A stretch of 11,861 nucleotides of DNA from positions 1-11,861 of the forward strand of contig JAUIEM010000315.1 of NCBI GenBank assembly GCA_030428695.1, written 5' to 3'. The notes under the pieces are model-generated. The model made no database searches, was not told the origin of the DNA, and was given only the letters and a program-made list of their open reading frames with translations. This document shows, piece by piece, positions 5,917 to 11,861 of the stretch. Position 1 is the first letter of the stretch, and each line of letters starts with the position of its first letter. The translations under genes and the position numbers were made by a program. The DNA comes from a bacterium (GTDB taxonomy: Bacteria; Planctomycetota; J058; JAJDCP01).

Positions 5917-8306
5917 GCATCTCCAAGGTCTGTCTGGAAGCCTACGCGCTCCCGTTTCCCACACCCTTCGCCAGCGCCGCGGCGCGGGTGCCCGTCCGCC
6001 GCGGCTGGTGGCTGCGGTTGACGGATGCCGAAGGCCGACGCGGCACCGGAGACGCCGCTCCCTGGCCGGGCTTCGGCGCCGGCCGGGGGCGCGTCGCCGC
6101 CGGGCTGCAGCGGGCGCTGGGGATGCTGCGGAAGCGGCGCTTCGCCGACCTCGCCGCCCTCGACGCCTGGCTGGAAGAGGCCGCGCTGCCCGGGCCGGCG
6201 GCCTACGCCTGCGAGCTCGCGGTCCTCGACCTGCTCGCCCGGGAGCGGGGGACGAGCGTCGCCGGGCTGCTCGCGTCCGAGCCGCGCGCCGCGGTGCCGG
6301 GCCACGCCCTGGTGCAGGGAGCGGACTCCGCCCGCGCGGCCGTCGCCCGCGGGGCCCGCTGGCTGAAGCTCAAGGCCCTGCCCGGGCCGGAAGCGACCGT
6401 GCGCCGGCTCGCCGCCGTGCGCGCCGCCGTCGGCCCGGAGGTGAGGCTGCGCCTGGACTGCAACGGCGCCTGGAGCCTGGACGGCGCCCGCCGCGTGCAG
6501 GGCGCCCTGGCCGACCTGCGCCTGGACTGGTGGGAACAGCCGGTCGCGCGCCTCGCCGAGCTCGCCGCCCTGCGGGGGCCGGTGCCGATCGCCGCGGACG
6601 AGTCGCTGCTCAGCGAGAGCCCCGAGGCTGTGTGCGAGGCGGTCGACGGGGTGGTGCTCAAGCCGATGTTCCTCGGCGGGCTGCTCGCCGCCCGGCGCTG
6701 GTACGTCCGGGCGCGGTCGCGGGGGCTGCGGGTGCTGCTCACCCACGCCCTCGAGTCGCCGGTCGGCCGGGCCGGCACCCTCGCCCTCGCCGCCAGCCTG
6801 GACGAGCTCGAGCCCGGCGGTCTGGCCGGCGGGCCGGGCGCGGCTCCGGAGCTCCTGGTCGAGGGGCGCGTCGCGGTGCCGGGGGCGATCCCGCGCGGGG
6901 AGCTTCCCGCGCGACCGGCCGCGGAGCCTGTGCTACCGCCGGTCTCGGTGCCGGCGAGCCCCGATCCCTTCGCCGTGCCGTTGCCGCTTCGCAGCGTCGC
7001 CGCCGCCCGGCCGGAGCTCGAATTCCTGCGCGTCGCGGGTTCCTCCGTCCGCGCCGCCGCCCTCGCCGACCATAGCGCGCGCCTCGCCGCCGACCTCGCC
7101 GCCGCCGGCGTCGGGCCCGGCCACTGCGTCGCCCTGTTCGGCCCGGCGGGGCTGCCTTGGCTGCGCGCCTTCTTCGCCCTCGGCGCGGCCGGAGCGAGCG
7201 TCGCTCCGCTGCCGGAGGATCCCGGCGCCTGGGCCCAGGCCCTCACCGCCCTGCGCCCGGACGCGTTGTGGGCGGTCGACGGCCTGCCGGAGGAGCTGCG
7301 GCGCCTGTTCCCGGGACCCATCCTGACCCCCCGCCTGGCCGCGCACCCCTTGCCCGAGCGCTTCTGGCCGCTGGCCGAGGAGCGCCTGCGGCTGTTGAGC
7401 TCGGGCAGCGCGGGAGCGCCGCAGGCCCGGCGGCTCCTGACCGGCCAGCTGGTGTTCAGCGCCTTCGCCTCGGCGACCCGGCTCGGGCTCTTGCCCGACG
7501 ACCGCTGGCTGGCCTGCCTGCCGCTGTTCCACGTCGGCGGCCTGTCGATCCCGCTGCGCTGCGCCTTCTACGGCATCGCCTGCGAGCTCCTGCCGGGCTT
7601 CTCGGCGGAGGCGGTCGCCGGCCGCCTCGACAGCGGGGAGATCAGCCTGGTCTCGCTGGTGCCGACGATGCTGACCCGGGTGCTCGACGCCCGGCCCGCG
7701 GAGCCCTTCCCGCCGCGGCTTCGCGCGGTGCTGCTCGGCGGCGCCGCGGCCCCGCCGGCGCTGCTCGAGCGCTGCGCGCGGCTCGGCGTCCCGGTCGCGC
7801 CGACCTGGGGGATGACCGAGGCGGCCTCCCAGGTCGCGACCGCCTTCCCCGGCCAGGACGGTCTGCCCGTGCTGCCGAGCGCGCGGGTGACGAGCCTCGG
7901 CGGGGGGCTGCTCAGCTCCGATCTCGGCGCGGTGGAGGAGGGGAAGGTGCGCGTCGACGGCCGCGCCGACCGCTCGATCACCAGCGGCGGGGAGACCTTC
8001 TCCCTCGACGCGGTCGAAGCGCTGTTCCGGAGCCATCCCGCAGTCGCCGCCGCGGCCGCCGTCGGGCTCCCCGATCCGGTCTGGGGCGAGCGTCTCGCCC
8101 TCGCCCTGGTGCCGCGCGGCCCGGACCGCCCGGACCGCGAAGAGCTGCGGGCCTGGGCCCGCGGCCGGCTGCCCGCCTGGCAGCTCCCGCGCGCGCTGCG
8201 CTGGACCGCCGCCCTGCCGCGCACCGCCCTCGGCAAGCGCGCGACCGGGCGGCTGCGTGCCCTGTTCATGAACGACTCCCACACCACGGAGGAGGTCTCG
8301 CGATGA
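5910..8306 (+). CDS. menC/menE: MenC-MenE fusion: OSB synthase and OSB-CoA ligase
   Basis: One 798-residue frame carries two consecutive cytosolic enzymes. Residues 1 to ~330 are MenC, an enolase-superfamily dehydratase that makes o-succinylbenzoate. KLK (K153, K155), metal ligands D183, E209 (WWEQP) and D230 (AADES), and K251 (LKP) are all present. A Pro/Ala-rich linker (~331-350) leads to MenE (~351-790), an AMP-forming ligase that makes OSB-CoA. It has FHVGGL, WGMTEAASQ (633-641), GRADRS then SGGE (692-695), and the C-terminal lysine K776 in TALGK. The MenE phosphate loop reads SSGSAGAPQ (497-505), lacking the usual lysine after the proline. The start is one of two adjacent GTG codons, 5910 or 5913. 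AGGAGG at 5895-5900 fits 5910 better, while 5913 would give a GTGA overlap with menA. No internal stop or ribosome site marks a lost boundary. MenE is shorter at its N-terminus than stand-alone enzymes. Confidence 0.92.
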   Translation: MVSISKVCLEAYALPFPTPFASAAARVPVRRGWWLRLTDAEGRRGTGDAAPWPGFGAGRGRVAAGLQRALGMLRKRRFADLAALDAWLEEAALPGPAAYACELAVLDLLARERGTSVAGLLASEPRAAVPGHALVQGADSARAAVARGARWLKLKALPGPEATVRRLAAVRAAVGPEVRLRLDCNGAWSLDGARRVQGALADLRLDWWEQPVARLAELAALRGPVPIAADESLLSESPEAVCEAVDGVVLKPMFLGGLLAARRWYVRARSRGLRVLLTHALESPVGRAGTLALAASLDELEPGGLAGGPGAAPELLVEGRVAVPGAIPRGELPARPAAEPVLPPVSVPASPDPFAVPLPLRSVAAARPELEFLRVAGSSVRAAALADHSARLAADLAAAGVGPGHCVALFGPAGLPWLRAFFALGAAGASVAPLPEDPGAWAQALTALRPDALWAVDGLPEELRRLFPGPILTPRLAAHPLPERFWPLAEERLRLLSSGSAGAPQARRLLTGQLVFSAFASATRLGLLPDDRWLACLPLFHVGGLSIPLRCAFYGIACELLPGFSAEAVAGRLDSGEISLVSLVPTMLTRVLDARPAEPFPPRLRAVLLGGAAAPPALLERCARLGVPVAPTWGMTEAASQVATAFPGQDGLPVLPSARVTSLGGGLLSSDLGAVEEGKVRVDGRADRSITSGGETFSLDAVEALFRSHPAVAAAAAVGLPDPVWGERLALALVPRGPDRPDREELRAWARGRLPAWQLPRALRWTAALPRTALGKRATGRLRALFMNDSHTTEEVSR

Positions 8307-9400
8307 TCCTGCAACCCGAACTGGAAGGCGTCGGCCTCGAGGCGCAAGCCCAACCCTGCGCCACCCCCGCCTGGAAGACCCTGCGCCGGGTCTCGGCCAG
8401 CGACGGGCTCGAGACCGTCACCGCGCGCCTCGCCGAGGTGCAGGCCTGGCTGTCGCCGGACCTGCGCGCTCTCGAGGCCAAGCTCGACGCGCTGGTGCAG
8501 GCCTCGACGGCGCAGCGCGCGAGCACCCTCGCCGGCCTCGCCGCAGGGCACCTCCTGCAGCGGCCCGGCAAGCGGGTCCGGCCCCTGTGCACGATGCTCG
8601 CGGCGCGCTTCGGGAGTGCCGACCCCGAGCGCGTCCGGGAGCTCGCCCTCGCCGCCGAGATCGTCCACGCCGCGACCCTGCTCCACGACGACGTGATCGA
8701 CGAGGGCCACGAGCGCCGCGGCGCCGAGGCCTCGCGGGTGGTGTACGGCAACTCGGCGAGCATCCTCGGCGGCGACCAGCTGTTTGTAGAGGCCCTGCGT
8801 CGGGTGCACAGCGCCGGTACCCCCGGGCTGCTCGAGGAGATGTTCGAGGTGATCGCCCGCATGGTCGCCGGCGAGGCCCTGCAGCTCGAGCTGCGCGGCA
8901 GCTTCCAGCCCGACCGCGGCCTGTACCTGCGGGTCGCCCACGGCAAGACCACCTCGCTGTTCCGCTGGGCCCTGCGCGCCGGCGGCACCGTCGCCGGCCT
9001 CGACGAGCCGGCCCTGACCGCCCTCGGCCGGGCCGCCCTCGCCCTCGGCCTGGCCTTCCAGCTCGTCGACGACCTGCTCGACCTGTCCGCCGACCCCGAG
9101 CTGCTCGGCAAGGACCTGTACGCCGACCTCAAGCAGGGCAAGCTGACCTGGCCGCTGATCGTCGCGGCCGAGCGCGATCCGGCCCTGTCCGGCGAGCTCC
9201 GCCAGCTCGCCGCCGGCCACGCCCGGCCCATCCCGCGCCTGCTCGAGCAGGTGCGGCAGAGCGGCGCCCTCGAGGCGACCCGCGACTTCGTCGCCTACCA
9301 GCGCGACGAGGCCCTGACCGAGCTCGCGCGGCTGCCGGAGTGCGCCGCCCGCGAGGCGCTCGAAACCCTGGTGCGCGTGGTCGTCGCGCGCGCCCACTGA
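8303..9400 (+). CDS. Long-chain all-trans polyprenyl diphosphate synthase
   Basis: Condenses isopentenyl diphosphate units onto an allylic primer to make the side chain that MenA attaches to DHNA. The 365-residue protein has GKRVRP (89-94), first Asp-rich motif DDVID (129-133) in LLHDDVIDEGHERRG, GKTTSLF (214-220) and second Asp-rich motif DDLLD (256-260). Ala124, five residues before the first Asp, is small, as in enzymes making C35-C50 products, so a long tail is expected. The exact length cannot be read from sequence. The N-terminal ~50 residues (before AWLSPDL) are an extension beyond the usual IspB/HepT start. ATG 8303 overlaps the fusion stop as ATGA and has GGAGGAGG at 8288-8295, seven nt upstream. 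Octaprenyl, heptaprenyl and nonaprenyl synthases are equally possible. Supply to menaquinone is inferred from the operon. Confidence 0.92.
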   Translation: MILQPELEGVGLEAQAQPCATPAWKTLRRVSASDGLETVTARLAEVQAWLSPDLRALEAKLDALVQASTAQRASTLAGLAAGHLLQRPGKRVRPLCTMLAARFGSADPERVRELALAAEIVHAATLLHDDVIDEGHERRGAEASRVVYGNSASILGGDQLFVEALRRVHSAGTPGLLEEMFEVIARMVAGEALQLELRGSFQPDRGLYLRVAHGKTTSLFRWALRAGGTVAGLDEPALTALGRAALALGLAFQLVDDLLDLSADPELLGKDLYADLKQGKLTWPLIVAAERDPALSGELRQLAAGHARPIPRLLEQVRQSGALEATRDFVAYQRDEALTELARLPECAAREALETLVRVVVARAH

Positions 9401-9414
9401 GAAGGAGGCAGACC

Positions 9415-10416
9415 ATGTGGATCCTGCTCACCGCCCACGCCGACCGCGCTGAGGTCCAGGCCCGCCTGCAGGCCCTCGGCCTGTGGACCCGGGCGCTGTC
9501 CGGCGGCGAGACCCGCGGCTTCGAGGTCCTGCCCGATTCCCGCGCCGTCGACCCCGAGCGCGTCCGCGCTCTGCCCGGCGTCGCCGCGGTCCTGCGCGCC
9601 GCGAGCTCGCATCCGAAGGTCGACGCCCAAAGCGCGCGGCGGCTGTTCCTGGCCGGCCGCGAGCTCGGCCGCGAGCCGCTGCTGTTCGCCGGCCCCTGCA
9701 GCGTCGAGTCGCGCCAGCAGATCGACGAGGCGGCGGAGATCGTCGCCCGCTGCGGCGCGACCCTGCTGCGCGGCGGCGCCTTCAAGCCCCGCACCTCGCC
9801 CTACAGCTTCACCGGCCACGGCCGCCCGGCCCTCGGCTGGATGCGCGAGGCCGCCGACCGCCACGGCCTCGGCGTCGTCACCGAGGTGATGGGGGAGAAC
9901 GACGTCGACGCGGTCGCCGAGGTCGCCGACCTCTTGCAGATCGGCTCCCGCAACATGCAGAACTTCGCCCTGCTCGCCGCCGTCGGCGAGGCCGGCAAGC
10001 CGGTGCTGCTCAAGCGCGGCATGGCGGCCAGCGTCAGCGAGTGGCTGCTCGCCGGGGAGCACCTGCTCGCGGCCGGCGCCGCCTTCGTCGTCTTCTGCGA
10101 GCGCGGGATCAAGGGCTTCGACCCGCAGACCCGCAACCTGCTCGACCTCGGCGCGGTCGCCCTGCTCAAGCACGTCCACCGTCAGCCGGTCGTCGTCGAT
10201 CCCTCGCACGCGACCGGCCGGCGCGACCTGATCCCGCCCCTCGCCCGCGCCGCCCTCGCCCTCGATGCCGACGGCCTGCTGATCGAGGCGCATCCGCACG
10301 CGGAGTGCGCGCGCTGCGACGGACCGCAGGCGCTGACCGAGGCGGAGCTGCTCAGCCTCGGCTTCGCGCCCGCGCCCGGCACCTCCGGGCGGCTGCCGGC
10401 GCTGGCGGCGGGGTAG
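9415..10416 (+). CDS. aroF: Type I-beta DAHP synthase (3-deoxy-7-phosphoheptulonate synthase)
   Basis: Condenses phosphoenolpyruvate with erythrose 4-phosphate, the first step of the shikimate route to chorismate, the substrate of MenF. The 333-residue protein has an N-terminal ferredoxin-like domain (1-65), the module that gives Tyr/Phe feedback control in Thermotoga-type enzymes. The barrel follows: FAGPCSVES (91-99), RGGAFKPRTSPYSFTG (119-134), GSRNMQNF (177-184), KRGM (200-203), CERGI (228-232) and DPSHATGRRD (262-271). Expected metal ligands C95, H265, E291 (IEAHP) and D302 (CDGPQ) are all present. It starts 14 nt after the polyprenyl synthase, with AAGGAGG at 9402-9408, six nt before the ATG, so it is probably the last gene of the operon. 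Whether it is the cell's only DAHP synthase or a quinone-dedicated copy cannot be told here. Confidence 0.93.
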   Translation: MWILLTAHADRAEVQARLQALGLWTRALSGGETRGFEVLPDSRAVDPERVRALPGVAAVLRAASSHPKVDAQSARRLFLAGRELGREPLLFAGPCSVESRQQIDEAAEIVARCGATLLRGGAFKPRTSPYSFTGHGRPALGWMREAADRHGLGVVTEVMGENDVDAVAEVADLLQIGSRNMQNFALLAAVGEAGKPVLLKRGMAASVSEWLLAGEHLLAAGAAFVVFCERGIKGFDPQTRNLLDLGAVALLKHVHRQPVVVDPSHATGRRDLIPPLARAALALDADGLLIEAHPHAECARCDGPQALTEAELLSLGFAPAPGTSGRLPALAAG

Positions 10417-10430
10417 GGGGGCGGCCGTCA

Positions 10431-10454
10431 GCGCTGGGGGCCGCGGCCCAGCGC
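10431..10454 (+). terminator. GC hairpin after aroF, possible terminator without U-tract
   Basis: GCGCTGGG (10431-10438) and CCCAGCGC (10447-10454) form a perfect 8-bp stem with an 8-nt loop, starting 15 nt after the aroF stop. It sits where the men operon should end. No run of T follows, so it is not a classical intrinsic terminator. It could stabilise the mRNA 3' end or work with Rho. Confidence 0.45.
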
Positions 10455-10469
10455 CGCCAGAATCGAGTA

Positions 10470-10523
10470 CCACCCTCCGGCGGCTGATGATAGGGTGGGG
10501 GCCGCAACCAGCGCCTCCCACCC
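10470..10523 (+). other. Two mutually exclusive hairpins in the aroF-GT14 gap
   Basis: AGGGTGG (10492-10498) can pair with CCACCCT upstream (10470-10476, 7 bp, 15-nt loop). The overlapping GGGTGGGGG (10493-10501) can pair with the C-rich segment at 10515-10523 (9 bp with one G-U, 13-nt loop). The two stems share the same middle strand, so only one can form at a time, as in attenuators. GC-rich DNA makes such pairings by chance fairly often. No riboswitch class is recognised and no leader peptide is evident. Confidence 0.3.
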
Positions 10524-10556
10524 GCACAGCTCGTAGTGGAGTCACCCCCGTTACCG

Positions 10557-11540
10557 ATGAAGCTTGCGTTCCTTGTTCAAGCTCACGCCTTCCCCGACCA
10601 CCTCGCCCGCATGCTCGAGCGGCTGGAATCCGCCAGCAGCCGTTTCTATCTCCACGTCGACGCGAAGTCCGACCTCGCCCCGTTCCAGGGTTTGATCGAG
10701 AGGTTCGGCGTCGTCCCCGTGGACGAACGGGTGGAGGTGTTCTGGGCCGGTTTCTCCCAGGTGCGGGCGACGCTCTCGTTGCTGCGGACGGCCCGCGCGC
10801 GCGACTCCCACGACTACTACGTGCTGCTCAGCGGGGTCGATTACCCCATCAAGCCGCTCGCAGAGATCTTCGCCTTCTTCGAGGGGCGGGACGTGGGCTT
10901 CCTCGACTACTTCGACCCCTGCGCAACGCGCGTCTCCCAACGCCAGTTCTACAACCGTCACCGCAAGTACCAGTTCCGCGACAGCCCGTTCTGGAGCCGC
11001 CGGGGACGAAGAGATCCGCTGTCCCGCTTCCTCGAATTCGCGAAGTTCACTTCGGGCATGATGTTCATCTACAACATGTTCGTGCCTCGCAAAGAGCCCC
11101 CCGTGAAGCCCTTCAACGGGAGCCAGTGGTGGATGCTCCCGGAGGTCATGGTCGACGAGGTCCTGCGCACCATCCGAGAAGAACCTGCGCTCGTGCAGCA
11201 CTACGACAACACCTACGCGCCTGACGAGGCGTTCTTCCAGACCCTGCTGCTCAATTCCCGTTACGCGTACAAGGTTGACGGCTACGGCAACAACGATCGA
11301 AACGACTTCCCGCGCGATGCGCTCAGGGATCATTCTCCGGGTGTCTCGATGGGACGGGGTGCGTATCGGTACGTGGACTGGACGAAGGGGAGGGGGCATC
11401 CGTCCGTGCTCGACGAGCGTGACCTCGGCCCGCTCCTCTCCAGTCCGTGCCTGTTTGCACGGAAGTTCCATCCCGTGCGGTCTAGCCGGCTGCTGCACGA
11501 GCTCGACCGCCTCGTGCACGGCGTTCGCGGCGATGGTTGA
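10557..11540 (+). CDS. GT14-family glycosyltransferase (core-2/I-branching type)
   Basis: A 327-residue inverting glycosyltransferase of the family that includes beta-1,6-GlcNAc branching enzymes and xylosyltransferases. In bacteria such proteins usually build capsule or exopolysaccharide. Family marks in order are KLAFLVQAH (2-10), FYLHVDAKSD (30-39), FSQVRATLSLLRTA (66-79), DYYVLLSGVDYPIKP (86-100), GSQWWML (188-194) and APDEAFFQTLLLNS (221-234), whose Asp-Glu pair is expected to hold the catalytic base. DWTKGRGHPSVL (274-285) is the late conserved segment. No signal peptide or membrane helix is seen. ATG 10557 fits the family N-terminus better than GTG 10536, though the only SD-like element (GTGGAG, 10536-10541) lies 15 nt upstream, so initiation may be weak. 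About 14% of its first 80 codons end in A/T, against about 6% in aroF. Donor and acceptor sugars cannot be told. Confidence 0.85.
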   Translation: MKLAFLVQAHAFPDHLARMLERLESASSRFYLHVDAKSDLAPFQGLIERFGVVPVDERVEVFWAGFSQVRATLSLLRTARARDSHDYYVLLSGVDYPIKPLAEIFAFFEGRDVGFLDYFDPCATRVSQRQFYNRHRKYQFRDSPFWSRRGRRDPLSRFLEFAKFTSGMMFIYNMFVPRKEPPVKPFNGSQWWMLPEVMVDEVLRTIREEPALVQHYDNTYAPDEAFFQTLLLNSRYAYKVDGYGNNDRNDFPRDALRDHSPGVSMGRGAYRYVDWTKGRGHPSVLDERDLGPLLSSPCLFARKFHPVRSSRLLHELDRLVHGVRGDG

Positions 11541-11608
11541 GCGGAGCGACGCCGGCCTGGCGTACCTCCAGCGGTCCTGCAGGCTCGGAAGAGGCCAGGA
11601 AGACACGC

Positions 11609-11861
11609 GTGGCTGAGAAGGCATCGATCGGTGGCGACGCGACGACCTACCTGGTCTTCGATGTGCTCGCGAAGGGGCTCTCGTTCGGTCTCGGCATCGT
11701 GCTCGCTCACCTTCTCGCGCCCGATGCCTACGGCTACTGGGCGCTGCTCGTCACCCTGGTCGCGCTCCTCTCGCTGGCGTTAGGGAGTGCGTTCCAGTCG
11801 GCCGCGCACCGCTGGTTCTTCGACCACAGCGACGAAGCCTACCGACCGGTCGTCTTCACCC
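11609..11861 (+). CDS. Wzx-like polysaccharide flippase, N-terminus (3'-partial)
   Basis: The first 84 residues of a membrane protein resembling MOP-superfamily oligosaccharide flippases, which move lipid-linked repeat units across the inner membrane. The pattern is typical: an N-terminal helix with a basic residue (YLVFDVLAKGLSFGLGIVLA, 14-33), LLAPDAYGYWALL (35-47) with the conserved P-x-x-YG, a second helix (43-60) and HRWFFDHSDE (67-76), matching the RxxFD-type loop after helix 2. GTG 11609 is chosen because AGGAAG (11597-11602) lies six nt upstream and no in-frame match extends earlier. It follows the GT14 gene after 68 nt in the same direction, so the two probably belong to one surface-polysaccharide locus. 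The rest of the gene lies beyond the window. Confidence 0.78.
   Translation, partial: MAEKASIGGDATTYLVFDVLAKGLSFGLGIVLAHLLAPDAYGYWALLVTLVALLSLALGSAFQSAAHRWFFDHSDEAYRPVVFT

Larger units (their letters stand above)
1761..10416 (+). other. Menaquinone and precursor operon (menF-menD-menA-menC/E-prenyl synthase-aroF)
   Basis: Six genes face one way, with junctions of -1, -4, -7 (or -4), -4 and +14 nt, and strong GGAGG-type sites before most starts. This packing implies one transcript from the promoter at 1699-1727 and coupled translation. The set spans DAHP synthesis, isochorismate, SEPHCHC, OSB, OSB-CoA, the prenyl chain and the prenyl transfer. MenH, MenB, DHNA-CoA thioesterase and MenG/UbiE are not encoded in the window. 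Co-transcription is inferred from spacing. Confidence 0.8.

Noticed and set aside
7568..9397. A 609-codon minus-strand open frame opposite MenE and the polyprenyl synthase.
   Set aside because: Antisense shadow of two real genes with complete motifs. It has no promoter, ribosome site or domain of its own.
10463..10491. Possible promoter for the GT14 gene (TCGAGT, 17 nt, GATGAT).
   Set aside because: Only three of six bases match at -35 and four of six at -10, and it overlaps the hairpin strands. Too weak to annotate.
11541..11608. Small open frame in the gap between the GT14 gene and the flippase.
   Set aside because: It is under 30 codons, overlaps the GT14 stop, and has no ribosome site or recognisable sequence. 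The gap seems to hold only the flippase ribosome site.

Overview
The window comes from a very GC-rich, apparently Gram-negative bacterium that makes its own menaquinone. Nearly every codon in the central 9 kb ends in G or C, SD-type ribosome sites (GGAGG) are common, genes overlap at their stop and start codons, and most of the men pathway is present. Acidobacteriota or Myxococcota-like lineages would fit, but nothing here fixes the taxon. There are no tRNA or rRNA genes, CRISPR arrays or recognisable insertion sequences.

Left edge (1-1760). The first open frame is a chimera. Residues encoded by 1 to about 513 are the C-terminal part of CcoP, the di-haem subunit of cbb3 cytochrome oxidase, cut off in the middle of its second cytochrome c domain. 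They join in frame to the C-terminal half of a GH5-like mannanase or cellulase (about 514-1005). Codon third-position composition changes sharply at the join, so an assembly chimera or a recombination scar is more likely than a real fusion. Converging on it is a GbsR/MarR-type regulator on the minus strand (992-1579). Its sigma70-like promoter appears to give a leaderless transcript. A second good sigma70-like promoter points the other way, into the men operon.

Centre (1761-10416). Six tightly packed genes on the plus strand run from the entry of the shikimate pathway to the membrane quinone precursor: menF (isochorismate synthase), menD (SEPHCHC synthase), menA (DHNA prenyltransferase), a single reading frame fusing MenC (o-succinylbenzoate synthase) to MenE (o-succinylbenzoyl-CoA ligase), a long-chain polyprenyl diphosphate synthase, and a type I-beta DAHP synthase. 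The first five overlap by 1-7 nt, and the last follows after 14 nt. The cluster therefore holds the aromatic-ring branch, the prenyl tail supply, the joining enzyme and the first committed step of chorismate supply. MenH, MenB, the DHNA-CoA thioesterase and the final methyltransferase (MenG/UbiE) are not here and must be elsewhere.

Right edge (10417-11861). A 140-nt gap with a GC hairpin and a set of alternative hairpins separates the operon from a surface-polysaccharide region. That region holds a complete GT14-family glycosyltransferase and the N-terminus of a Wzx-like polysaccharide flippase running off the end. These genes use clearly more A/T-ending codons than the men operon, as polysaccharide loci often do.
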